Assembly (NCBI GenBank): GCA_964036045.1
Contig: OZ038378.1
Span: forward strand, 167,447,963 to 167,511,962
Length of the DNA stretch: 64,000 nt
Source: Eutreptiella sp. 'Long Island Sound 2002'
Lineage: Eukaryota; Euglenozoa; Euglenophyceae; Eutreptiales; Eutreptiaceae
Direction of reading: 5' to 3'
Program-made: the position numbers and the translations under genes
Notes under the pieces: model-generated
What the model saw: the letters and a program-made list of their open reading frames with translations, nothing else
What the model was told of the DNA's origin: nothing
Databases searched by the model: none
Shown: positions 44,373-54,047 of the stretch, in pieces
Position numbering within the stretch: position 1 is the first letter of the stretch
How the letters are laid out: each line of letters starts with the position of its first letter

Positions 44373-45029
44373 ATGCCTCAGAATGCAGTGCAGGTGCTTG
44401 GCCCCGGTCTAGTATTGCTGCAAGGTGCCCTCTCACCAGAGCAGCAGCGGTGGCTTGTGGAGTACGCCCTGTGTGCAGGCGCCCGGCCGAAGCGTGGCTG
44501 GTACAGTGCTGCAGGGCAGCTCAATGCAACCCCATCCCGCGGCCGTATCTACGATGCCATTGACAACTTCCCGGAGGCCGACGGCATTCGGGGCCTGTGC
44601 TTGGATCTGGTGCAGCAGAGCCGGGCAGCCCAGCCCAATATTCCCCAAATGCACGTCACCCACATGCTCCTCCTCCTGTACACCACAGCAGAGGGCATGG
44701 GCTGGCACCGAGACAGCGACCCCAACGACGGCGACAATGACCACCCAATCGTGAGCATTTCCCTGGGCAATGCCTCCGATTTTGGGTACAAGCCGCTGCT
44801 TCGGCCTGAGTGCCAAGTCCGCTTGGACAGCGGAGACGTTGTGGTGTGGGGCGGGCCGCAGCGCATGCTCGAGCACAGTGTCTTGAGGGTACACGAGGAT
44901 TCCTGCCCTGGGCACCTGCAGGACCTCCTCAAGGGTGCCCGCATCAACTTCACCTTCCGAAGTGCCCCAAACATCTTGGGGCAGGAGGCTGCCTATGGGA
45001 CGGACACTTTCTGGGTGGATCCAACCTGA
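44373..45029 (+). CDS. AlkB-like Fe(II)/2-oxoglutarate-dependent dioxygenase
   Basis: 218 aa, the size of E. coli AlkB. The double-stranded beta-helix core is complete. Fe ligands are in GWHRDSD (His112, Asp114) and EHSV (His168). PIVSISLGNASDF (125-137) and SGDVVVWGGPQRM (153-165) match the AlkB/ALKBH1 class. RINFTFR (190-196) supplies the two 2-oxoglutarate/substrate-binding arginines. The family removes N-alkyl lesions from DNA or RNA bases by oxidation; which substrate is used here cannot be told. The ATG at 44373 is chosen because the protein begins at the domain edge, while the upstream open frame runs through the C-run repeat. TACTGCAG just before it could be a splice acceptor, so a short upstream exon is possible. 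Stop TGA. Confidence 0.95.
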   Translation: MPQNAVQVLGPGLVLLQGALSPEQQRWLVEYALCAGARPKRGWYSAAGQLNATPSRGRIYDAIDNFPEADGIRGLCLDLVQQSRAAQPNIPQMHVTHMLLLLYTTAEGMGWHRDSDPNDGDNDHPIVSISLGNASDFGYKPLLRPECQVRLDSGDVVVWGGPQRMLEHSVLRVHEDSCPGHLQDLLKGARINFTFRSAPNILGQEAAYGTDTFWVDPT

Positions 45030-45054
45030 ACGACTTCTGGTGCTGACTGATGAG

Positions 45055-45094
45055 ATCAATGAGTCATTTGATTGGAGTGGAATGGCTCATTGAT
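45055..45094 (+). other. Stem-loop 25 bp after the AlkB stop codon
   Basis: ATCAATGAGTCATT (45055-45068) pairs with AATGGCTCATTGAT (45081-45094) with one G-T pair, around a 12-base loop. In the 3' UTR it would be a stable RNA hairpin. Function unknown. Confidence 0.6.
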
Positions 45095-46912
45095 GAGTCG
45101 CTGATGGCACCTTCCGGCTCGGGGATCATGCAGTGGGCCACCCACGGTGATGGCGCTTTGGCACTGAGCCGACGGTGCTTGATTTACGAACGGTGGTTAG
45201 CAGTGAGACCCCATCCAACCCAAGCTCCGGATAGAAAGTCATGTCATGTGGAGGATTTTTGTTTTCGGTGGGCCCCCCTTGAGTCCTACTCAGTCACGGC
45301 GCGGGGTCGGAGGCTGCTGAGTCGCGGATGGCATCGCACCGAGTCTCATCTCAATTGCTACTAGATCAGGGTTGAAGTGTATGACTTTGTTTTGCAACTG
45401 CGAAAAATTTTCCTGCCCCGACGCTCATGTATGGTGGGCGATCAAGAAACATGCCTCTGCTTTGCTTGCTCAGCATTGGTTGGAGGTGACGTCCGAATTT
45501 CAACATGCTCGGTCCACGCGTGTGTAACAGCCGTCAACAACCCCATGGTATTTCAGACCACCTGATTCTCTTGCCCATGGCATTTCCATTCATCGGATTT
45601 GGTGGTTTTAGTTCAAGCGAAATGTTGTGGAGCTGGAGCAGAGATGGGCTTGGCCAACAATCACCAGTTATATTGATGCTGCGTTCTACAGGCTGCCTTG
45701 TTGGAACAGCTGACCCGGAGTAAGCCACTGTTGTTGACTGGACTGGTGCTCTCAGGTGGGGCTACTGTGATATTATAGGGTGAGCCGCCACGCATTTTTT
45801 TTTTTTGAACTCAGGGCGGTTGAGAGGTTTGGGTTTGTAGGGCACAGTGAGGGGCTGTTAGGAGCCAAATGTATGTTTGTTTTTTCCTTGCATTTTTTTA
45901 AGGGTCCTTGTTGAAGGACGCTTCCTTCAGAATTTGGCATAGTAGAGTCCCGCAGTTGTCTTCAATGTTGATTTGCCAGCCACATTGGCCTGCTTATGAA
46001 AGGAATGGCAGCCTGATGAACAACCTCAGACCTGGCGACCTTGTCTCTGATTTCAGCTCCCATTCTTACAAAGCATCTTCTTTCCCAATTTCAAGCCTTC
46101 ATAAGGAGGTGGTGTGGTGAATAAGTGCCGTCGTAGGGGAGGGTTCTCTAGAGGCCAGATTTCGAGTTGTCTTCCAGAATGATTTCTTGGATTAGATTTC
46201 TTGGATCTGCGCAGCATGTCTTGGGAGTTTGCTTTGCAGAGTCTCAATCATGTCTTGATATCAGATTCAGCCTGTCCTCACCATGTGTCATGCCCGCTAC
46301 CATTGTGCTTTGTGGGACAATTGCAGATCCAGACAGCTCTGATCCTTGATGCCAAGACTATCTCAAGTACCATCTGGTAAGCAGGCCTCACCAACTTACC
46401 TAGATCTGGACCCCTACCCCCCGAAAAAAAAGTCCCTCCTGGTGGACACAATGTCCATCATCAAAGTTCTGTGAAGCCAACACCCACAGTGTGTCATGTG
46501 GGCGTGCAGGTAGCAGCCAGCTAGCCAGTGAGTTCAGGTTTGCCAGATCTGGCGGGTAGATTTCGACGCACAGCTTGACTTCTACATACCACAGGGCACA
46601 AGGAAGAGGTTAAACGACTTAGATTTGCAGCAGGGGGTGGGCGGACAAAATTTCTGGCTGCAGGTCCTTTTTCCACCCACCACCAGGGGGGTAGTGTGTT
46701 GCAGAGAAAAATTGCCCGTATACAAATTTTCTCGAAGAAACAATGCCTGTGTCTTGAACTTTGTGCTTGCTGCATGCGGTGTGAATGCGCAGTGTAGAGA
46801 TGAGATGCAGTGTCAATGGATACTGTCCTTTCTCTAGGCACTCAAGACTGACGAACATTCGCAGCAAAGTCCCATACAATTCATGGATGTGCCCCCCCCC
46901 CCCCCCTGTGCC
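45095..46912. other. Intergenic, nothing recognised
   Basis: Only short ORFs without domains; a T12 tract near 45795 and a C run near 46893. Confidence 0.45.
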
Positions 46913-47150
46913 TAGGAACCGCCTTGCGCAAGAACCGCCCCCTGGTTCCGCGGTCGAATTCGCGCATAACTTGTTTTACCAGGGTATTGGGTTTTTCATG
47001 GTTCTGGTGGATTAGGACAGCTATTCAGGTGTGCAGGACAACATTTCATGTTCACGGGTCTACGGGTCCCCCCATAGGGGGGGCCCCTATCAGTCACTCA
47101 CAGGCGCACATCCCCCTTAAACCCCTGCCCCCACTCTCGACCCCTTCCCC
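46913..47150 (+). repeat. Dispersed repeat, copy 1 (pair with 51478-51715)
   Basis: Shared blocks: GCAAGAACCGCCCCCTGGTT, CCGCGGTCGAA, CCTATC.GTCA and ACAT.CCCCT.AAACCCCT. In the second copy the block lies just 3' of the tandem-PIP ORF, so this may be the 3' end of a related element whose body is missing. Confidence 0.6.
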
Positions 47151-47289
47151 GAAGCAACAGGACGTTCCCTGAGACCCTCTTTTTTCCCCCCTCTTAAGGA
47201 ACGTTGGTTGTAGGGTTACCCTGTACCATCTAGGACCCCGTGAGGGGCTTTTTTCCACTTGCCCGGTGAGGGCCCTTTTTGAACCCGTG

Positions 47290-47445
47290 TTCAGGGACCC
47301 CGAGAAGGCAGGGGGTGACGTAGCATTTCCGCCCTCCTTTGGGCCCCCGAGAAGGTAGGGGTGAGGCAGCCACTTCTGATTTTATTCCCCTTTGTTGGGG
47401 ACCACTTCTGATTTTGCTCCCCTTTGTTGGGGATCCCCGAGAATG
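47290..47445 (+). repeat. GAGAA-type minisatellite, second locus (+ orientation)
   Basis: Same units as 1-935, including GGGCCCCCGAGAAGG and TCCCCTTTGTTGGGGA. It faces the inverted array at 48915-49215. Confidence 0.8.
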
Positions 47446-47717
47446 CAAACTCCCACCCCTTGCAATCCCCCCCCCCCCCGGGAGACCGTCACTTGCATGT
47501 TTTTCTAGTTAACATGTATTGCGCTGGTGTGTGTTGCCCATCTGCTTTACGCATGGCCTTGCATTGCTTTCCCATTACTTCAAATCAAGCACATGTGTGT
47601 GTTCTGTGATATTCTCTCTCCAAAGGCGTTGTATGGGTGTGTTGTGCTGCTACTTCAGACCCAAGATATTTTCTCCCGGTGACCATGTACAGTACCACTC
47701 ACGCACACTTGGTGCAC

Positions 47718-48045
47718 ATGTCTTCGAGTAGTGAGGAGGAAGAGGAGGAAGAGGAGGGTAATGATGTGGAAGTAGTATGGGCAAAGAGTGTGTGTGGAGT
47801 TTGGGGCTTGGGCCATGTGTTTGATGGGAAACTGTACTTCACTCGTGATATATGTGAGGAAAGTGGATCCCTAAGGATTTGGTGCCTCCGAAGAAGTCGG
47901 TGGCTGCCCCCAAGGCAAGAGCAAAGGCTGCCCCCCAGCCAAGAGGAAAGCCAGCCGCCAAACGGACTGGTTTGGTTGTGCAAGCGGGCGCTGCTCCCAC
48001 CCACCATCAACCGGTTTGCGCTTCATTTACATCAATTGGGAACAC
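47718..48045 (+). pseudogene. Acidic then Lys/Ala/Pro-rich ORF remnant, frameshifted
   Basis: The ATG at 47718 opens a frame starting MSSSSEEEEEEEEGNDVEV and continuing to KLYFTRDICEES. A frame change near 47865 then gives PPKKSVAAPKARAKAAPQPR, GKPAAKRTG and a run-out. An acidic N-terminus and an AK-rich tail are typical of chromatin-associated proteins. Read as the remains of one protein with a frameshift, or two exons. It overlaps nothing recognisable on its own strand and lies opposite the start of the hAT-like remnant. Confidence 0.35.
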
Positions 48046-48757
48046 AAAGCATTGACCATCCCACGGACAACGTCCACTTTCAGGCCGTGTGTGTGCTGAG
48101 CGTTCTTAGAAGTGACACACACAACTTGAAAAACATCCGCCAAAAAAGCAGCTGAAACAGAAAAAATCTCATGACGCACAGCTTCCAACAAATCTTCTGC
48201 TTTGTGTTTGCGACCTGTGTCTGTCTGTGAAGCAATATATTGTGGCACATGCTTTTGCATAGCCTGCAAATTAGCTAGCACGGCGTCCAATTCCCTGGAC
48301 ATGGCCTCCACCCACCGCCACCTGGTCCTTCTATGAAATGTCTACCTCCCCTCATGTCGAGCTAAACCCCGTATACGCTTGGATGACGTTTGGTAGAAGA
48401 TTGCCAAAAGAAAGACCACCTGATCGATTGCTTTATACCAGCCCTTGCAACTATTTTTGGCCGTTGCAATGGAGCGCATCAATAAATGGGCAGCATCCCG
48501 AACCCAAAGAATAGGATTACGTCTACGCTTGCGATTCAACAAGCCACCAGGGCACCCATTACCGATGCTCCGTCAGAATTCAGAGCTTTGATCTTGGGTT
48601 CCACAGTGTCCCACGGTATATCCAGGTTGCCAAACGCTTCCTTGAGTGCTGTGAAATATGCCTCCGCATTGGCCTTGTCGGCATCATCGCCCTCGTCGGC
48701 AGTTTCATTCTCGACAACAGATTTGATGTCCAAAATGGCTGACAAAAATCTCCGCTT
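48030..48757 (-). pseudogene. Decayed hAT-superfamily transposase fragment
   Basis: Reading right to left: QKRRFLSAILDIKSVVENET, then IKALNSDGASVMGALVACL. After one frameshift come VRDAAHLLMRSIATAKN, an aromatic FYQTSSKRIRGLARHEGR segment, an in-frame TAG (48339-48341), TRWRWVEAMSREL, and a C-terminal stretch to about 48030. The DGASVM, HLL and TRW spacing matches the catalytic half of hAT-type transposases such as ZNF862-like domesticates. Missing: the zinc-finger N-terminus and the dimerisation C-terminus. One frameshift and one stop mean it is inactive. Confidence 0.6.
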
Positions 48758-48914
48758 TTGTAGTCCTCACGAAAATAGCAACAGGCTCAACTCCAACCCC
48801 AACTCAGGGCCACGCAACAAAGCGTGGATTAAGAGTCCCTAACCCCAACTCAAGGGGCCACGCAACAAAGCATGGGAGTCAAAAAAAAGGAGAGAAAGTG
48901 GGAGGCAAAATTGC

Positions 48915-49215
48915 ATTCTCAGGGATCCCCAACAAAGGGGAGCCAAATCAGAAAAGGTCCCCAACAAAGGGGAACAAAAGCAGAAGTCGCTACCTCACCC
49001 CTGCCTTCTCAGGGGCCCAAAAGAGGGCGGAAATGCGATGTCACCCCTGCATTCTCGGGGAACAAAATTAGAAGTGGTCCCCAACAAAGGGGAACAAAAT
49101 CAGAAGTGGCTACCTCACCCATGCCTCCTCGGGGGCCCAAAAGAGGGGAACAACATCAGAAGTGGCTACCTCACCCTTGCCTTCTCGGGGGCCAAAAGAG
49201 GGCGGAAATGCTACC
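48915..49215 (-). repeat. GAGAA-type minisatellite, inverted array
   Basis: Reverse complement of the 47290-47445 units: CCCCAACAAAGGGGAACAAA and GCCTTCTCGGGGGCC occur repeatedly. With the + array it brackets the hAT-like remnant. A smaller duplicated hairpin (CCACGCAACAAAGCGTGG and a copy) lies between at about 48812-48875. Confidence 0.8.
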
Positions 49216-49587
49216 CCCCGCCCATCATCCAACACAAATGTTATTGAGGATCCAAAGGAACAGTAAAGAACTTCTGTGTACGAGAATAACACACTTTGAA
49301 CTTTTGCACATGCTCAGTTTGCATGACAAGCACGGGGTGTGCTGCACTGGCCGATGAGGAGGAGGCAATGGCGTGCGGGGCTGGTTTGGCAGGTTTGGTC
49401 TCTCCCATTCAAGGTGCCCGCGCTCATTTTCATACTTCCCTAATTTCAGATTTGCAGGAGCGCTTTTGCTAGGGGGGTATGGGTGCAGCAAGAGGGACTG
49501 CCAGATTGGATTGAGGCATCATCTTGCTCATGTGAGCGTGTTTTTTCTTTTGTGACATCCCATGACCACGGGCAAAGCACATAGCGT

Positions 49588-50157
49588 ATGTGCGAGGTCC
49601 TGTGGATTCGGTGTAATGGGCCATGTGTTGAGGAGTGGTGTCCAGGTGAAGTGTTTGCTGAGCTGCGTGGCACGCAATTTAGGCCACAACGTCGTGTCCG
49701 ACGGTACACTGTAGACGTAGAAGATAACACATTGCTTTGTTTTGAAGTATCTAAAGATTTTTCAGTCCCCTGTGATGTGGAGGACTTTGAACCCACTGAA
49801 GAGATGATGTCATTTTGGGCCAGACCCAGCATTGCACATACATAGGACGTTGACATTTCTGAAATTGAAGAGCTGTATGGCACGGAGGAGGATGCAGACT
49901 CAGAAGTTGAGGAAGACCTTATTCACCCACAGCATTTTTTTAAAGCTATGGAACAACCCAAGAAGGATCCCCCCATTCTTTCAGGAGGGTTTCAATATGA
50001 TGTGGATGCAGCACTTGCCGCATCTATGAAAGATGGCACCATGCATGAGTGGGTGTTGTGTGAACTCAGGGCTGTTTGCCGCACATATGGTCTCTTTGCT
50101 TGGGGGAACAAGGCAGATGTGTTGGCGTGTGTTGTCAGCCACATTGCAAGCAAGTAA
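49588..50157 (+). pseudogene. Tudor/SH3-like plus SAP-like protein with an in-frame TAG
   Basis: The ATG at 49588 opens 85 codons with a small beta-barrel-like stretch (EEWCPGEVFAEL, then RRYTVDVEDNTLLCFEV), as in Tudor/Agenet-type readers. A TAG at 49843-49845 interrupts it. The same frame then continues without a break for 103 codons: an acidic stretch (DISEIEELYGTEEDADSEVEE), a linker, and a C-terminal SAP-like helix pair (HEWVLCELRAVC, then GNKADVLACVVSHI), ending in TAA. SAP motifs bind DNA. The uninterrupted frame after TAG implies recent loss, readthrough or reassignment. It lies among mobile-element debris. Domain calls are by eye. Confidence 0.45.
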
Positions 50158-50439
50158 GTATATATTATTCACTATTATGCACACCACTTCGGTTGATTAC
50201 AAAACTGGTGGGTGTGAATAATCTGAAATTGATTTGTGTTGGACTGCATGTTTGTGCTATGGACTGCAATCCCAGGGTCCAATTGATCCACATGTGTATG
50301 CCTGTGTAGGGATGGACTGCAATCCCAGAGTCCAAGGTAACCGAGGGAGAAGAGTGGCAACACCCAGCCGGGAACAACCGTTTTGGGGTTTTGGGTGTAA
50401 CACCCCGTTTCATTTTTTTTTTTTGGAGTTAGGGAACGT

Positions 50440-50742
50440 CCTGCGAAGCAACTAGCCCCTACAAGTAAACAAACAAAAGTCAGTTCAACACAGGGGGCCA
50501 CTGACAACACCTCTTTGCAAATTTTATTTTTTCGTTTTCAGCGAACCATCCGTTCTTAGTTAAATAGGTGCTGTCTGATGGCTAGGTGCTTGGGCAGGCA
50601 GGTTTCACCTTCTTGCCCTATTGTGGGGGAGGAGAGGATGCCCAGGCTACAAGGGGTCCAAGAGAGCAGGGTGGGATGTAAAAATAAATATCTGTAAGTT
50701 CCTCTCGTGCCCTCCCGCCTGGGCCACCCCCGCCTTCTTGCC
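50440..50742 (+). repeat. Direct repeat, left copy (pair with 51725-52020)
   Basis: Shares with the right copy AACTAGCCCC, ACACAGGGGGCCACT, GTGCTGTCTGATGGCT, GGGTCCAAGAGAGCA and CTGTAAGTTCCTCTCGTGCC. The spacing is about 1285 bp and the tandem-PIP ORF lies between the copies. Could be LTR-like ends or a segmental duplication. Confidence 0.7.
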
Positions 50743-50941
50743 CCCTGCCCTTGGGTTCCACACATTTCTGGACTTCAACAGGTCAGGGATGTTGCAGACA
50801 TTAAATTTTTTTGTGCTGTGTCTGTGTCACTGAAGGTCATCTGAACGTCATATTTATGCCCCCTGGTTTTCAGTATTTGGAAGCTCACATTTGCTTTTGT
50901 ACCACCTCTTCCATTCCTTGTTATGCACCATAGACGTTCCC

Positions 50942-51345
50942 ATGTACACTGCCGGTGAGTCTGTCTTCTATCGGCGATCTGATGGCTCTCTTGTTCCAGC
51001 CACTGTGTTGGGTCTTGGTGCCCAGTCTCAGACAGTGCAGATTGAGTACAAACACAATGAGCGTCTGGTGAAGCACCGAGCTGCTTCAATTGCCAACCTC
51101 TCGCGTCCCATTCCCATGATCCCCGATTCTCCTGACTGGGACAGTGCACCAAGTCGGTCCCCGTCCCCACCCCCAAGGACACGACCCATGGAGCGCTCTG
51201 CTAAACAACTAAACGACGCGCACGGCATTTTGCGCCCCCAAGTGTGCGACCAGTCCCGATTCAACCTGAGATTACCAATTTCTTTTCTGCTATGCGTGTC
51301 CAGAAGCAAACGGAGATCACCAACTTTTTTGGGCCCAATGCTTCA
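50942..51345 (+). pseudogene. Tudor-like reader ORF with two C-terminal PIP boxes, frameshifted
   Basis: From ATG 50942: MYTAGESVFYRRSDGSLVPA, then VLGLGAQSQTVQIEYK, a Tudor/SH3-like fold signature, followed by a Ser/Pro-rich linker (PSRSPSPPPRTRPMERS). Near 51200-51210 the coding frame shifts by one. The new frame gives KRRAR and then QPEITNFF and QTEITNFF. Both match the canonical PCNA-interacting peptide Q-x-x-I-x-x-F-F and are 16 residues apart. The second is followed by GPNA and then decays. A reader domain plus tandem PIP boxes suggests a protein aimed at replicating chromatin. The location between direct repeats suggests a mobile element. Confidence 0.45.
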
Positions 51346-51477
51346 CTCCTTTGGTGTTCATTTGTCAACGTGGTTAACCGTGGGAAAGGAGAGGGCGCGC
51401 ATGTCGCATGTGCAGGACGGGGCTGCCCACGGTCATGCGTGAGAACCAACCCCAGGTTCCATGGTCGTATTTTGGGG

Positions 51478-51715
51478 GGGAAAGTGTACGCAAGAACTGC
51501 CCCGTGGTTCCGCGGTCGAACATTGCCGGTGCTTGGGTAAGGGGGGGTGTCTGATCAGTTGCGCCAGCTAACCGCAACATGCTGTGCATGATCACTCTGT
51601 AGCCGGGGGGGGGGGGGGGGGTTGCTGCAGTTCCCCTGCCAGGGGGACCCTATCGGTCAAGCACAGGCCAACATACCCCTAAAACCCCTCCTCCCTGTTC
51701 TCGACTGCTTGCTTG
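51478..51715 (+). repeat. Dispersed repeat, copy 2 (pair with 46913-47150)
   Basis: See 46913-47150. Contains a G17 run at 51605-51621. Confidence 0.6.
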
Positions 51716-51724
51716 CACCTCCGT

Positions 51725-52020
51725 TAAACAACTAGCCCCAATCAAGGAAACGAATAAAAGTCCGTTACACACAGGGGGCCACTAAAAGCACCATTTGGAA
51801 ATTTATTTCTGTGCTTTTGACCATCTCAGTGGTTTGTTAAATAAGTGCTGTCTGATGGCTGGGTGCCTAGGCAGGCAGGTTTCGCGTCTTGCCCGAAAAG
51901 GGAGGAGGAGAGGACACCCAGGCACTGAAGGGTCCAAGAGAGCATGGTGAGATGTAAAAATAGAAACCTGTAAGTTCCTCTCGTGCCCTCCCGCTTGGGC
52001 CAGCCCCCCTGCGTTTTCCC
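51725..52020 (+). repeat. Direct repeat, right copy (pair with 50440-50742)
   Basis: See 50440-50742. Similarity ends near CCTGCGTTTTCCCACC on this side and near CCGCCTTCTTGCCCCC on the other. Confidence 0.7.
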
Positions 52021-52429
52021 ACCCCGGTTTCAACATTTTTACAAGGGAAAAGGGACAAGGAGAAATTACATGAGATTAGAAGTTACATGAGTTGTAAAGT
52101 CCTACCTAGGGGTAAAAATATGTTCTAGGTGCCTACCTTGGGGTAAGTACATTGCGCAAGGCGGCCGACGTTTTTGGCTTGATTTGTGGCCAACAGCACC
52201 CCGTGAAGAAGATGCGTAACCATCACGGGGGGGGACGTCTCCTCAGTTCCGGTACGCGACTCCCCCCCCCCCCCCCTCCCTGCCCTCTGGGCCCACTTAG
52301 TTGCCAAGGGTCAACAGCTACTAGCCATACATATGGTGGCGCCAAAGGCGCCCGAAAATTTTTTTTCATTCCCCTTGCCCATTTTGTCCACTTTGCACCC
52401 CAACACTATCCTTGAACCCAACCTTGACT

Positions 52430-52520
52430 CTAATGCCCACCCCAACCCTCAGCCTACTCCTAACCCTACCCACAAACCTTACCCTTGACCCTAACCCTAA
52501 CCCTAGCCCTAACCCTAATC
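52430..52520 (+). repeat. Degenerate interstitial telomeric repeat, CCCTAA type
   Basis: Ends with GACCCTAACCCTAACCCTAG and CCCTAACCCTAATC, preceded by diverged CCTAACCCTACCC-like units. It corresponds to TTAGGG on the minus strand, the vertebrate/holozoan/fungal-type telomere unit, also found in several algae. Confidence 0.85.
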
Positions 52521-52659
52521 AAGACTGAATATTGGGACCGAGCTAGTGGGGGAGGGAACATTAGTTATGACTGGTGAGGGACATCAAGAATGATTCACGC
52601 ATTGATGGCTCTTGACAAAGTGAAATCAGCTTGCAAGTGAACCCCATCACCACGAGGCC

Positions 52660-53590
52660 CACTTTCAAGGCTTTTTGGACTTTTGAGGGGCCAAAATGCC
52701 CCAACATGGGCTCAAAATGGGCTCATTTCACCCGTTTGTGCACCCCAAATGATCTAGGATGAGGTTTGGAAAAATGCGTTTTTGACCCATTTTTTTTGAC
52801 TCATTTTTGGTCCCAAAACAACCCATTTTCAAGGCATCTTGGGATTTTCGGAGGACCAAAATGGGCCACCACAAGCTCAAAACGGTCCAAAAACACTTGT
52901 TTTAGCGTCGCACATGGTCTAGGATCATTTTTGAGAAAAGTCATCTTTTTGCCCCTACTGGACCCCGTTGACCCATTTGGGCACCCACCTGTTTCGGTTT
53001 GAGCTTGCAGCTTGCCGCAGCCTAGTGGGCATAGGTATTGGGGTCTAGGCGTCTGTTTGGGCAATTCTGAGGGGTGGAAACCCCAAAAAGTGGGGGGTTG
53101 CGGGTGGTGTAGGTGCCCTCGGAATCGCATTTTGAGCCATGTAGCCAAAGATATGGCCTATTCTTGGTTTGTGGCTGTCGGCATTTGGAGCTTCTGGGGA
53201 CCTTTTTGGGCCATTTCCGGGACATATCATGGAGTTAGAGGGCCGCAAAGAGCTCGTTGACACGGGGAAGTCAAGCCGCACTCGGAGTGTACCCACCGTT
53301 TCCCTTCGTTTGGCCGTTTTGAATGTGTTCTAGGGCTTTTTTTGCCGAAAAATGGCTGTTTTTGGCCATAAACTGCAGTTTTTGAAACTGAGGTCCGCCA
53401 CTTGCGAATCCCGTTCCCGGCCGCCACCGTTGAGTTTCTTGCTCAAACTTTGTGTGATTGTACTTCACACCCATAGGTATCATGCACCAAAATTTCACCC
53501 GAATCCAAAGCACCTCGACAGAGGTCTGATTTTTGCCCATTTTGCGCGTGCTGCTGCTTGCTTGCTGCTTGCTTGCTGCTTGCTGCTGCT
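52660..53590 (+). repeat. Dispersed repeat family, copy C, between telomere-like tracts
   Basis: Full-length copy with the same landmarks as copy A, ending in TTGCTTGCTGC-type simple repeats (53548-53596). It is bracketed by CCCTAA-type tracts at 52430-52520 and 53663-53700. Confidence 0.8.
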
Positions 53591-53662
53591 GCTGCTAAAC
53601 CTGGTAGGTCCACCCTAGACACTAAAAAGGGTTATAAAACCAAGACTGGTTCCACCAGCTCG

Positions 53663-53700
53663 GTGACCCTAACCCTAGCCCTAGCCCTAGCCCTGCCCCT
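53663..53700 (+). repeat. Second telomere-like tract, CCCTAG variant
   Basis: CCCTAACCCTAGCCCTAGCC followed by CTAGCCCTGCCCCTAG. Confidence 0.75.
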
Positions 53701-53759
53701 AGCTCTCACCCGAGGCTCGGGTTAGAGTGAGTGTTGGGGTCCAAAATGGAGAGCAATGA

Positions 53760-53972
53760 TGCCCCCCCCCCCCCCCCCCCCCCAACCCACCACCAGATGA
53801 TGATGAGAAGGTCATCAACGTACAGCATATCCCTTCGAACACAAGAACCGTTGCAGTTTGAATGATGATTGCGCCAACCCACCACCCCAAATCGCCCCAC
53901 ACCCCCCAGCCGACCCTCCCAACCGCCCCCCCCCCCCCCCCCCATCGCCCCTCCCTGAACCCCCCCCTCCAA

Positions 53973-54008
<36 letters not shown>

Positions 54009-54047
54009 GGCCTTCGGCCCACTTCTACTGGGGGGGGGGGGGGGGGG
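53760..54047. repeat. Extreme C-run and G-run cluster
   Basis: C22 at 53762-53783, further C runs near 53926-53943, C32 at 53975-54006, then GGGGCCTTCGGCCC and G18 at 54030-54047. The C32 and G18 tracts can pair as one hairpin. Long Gly- or Pro-rich frames here are artefacts of the homopolymers. Confidence 0.95.

Noticed and set aside
45046-45053. CTGATGAG followed by a stem, resembling the core of a hammerhead ribozyme
   Set aside because: The required GAAA after stem II and a pairing stem III with the cleavage site are missing.
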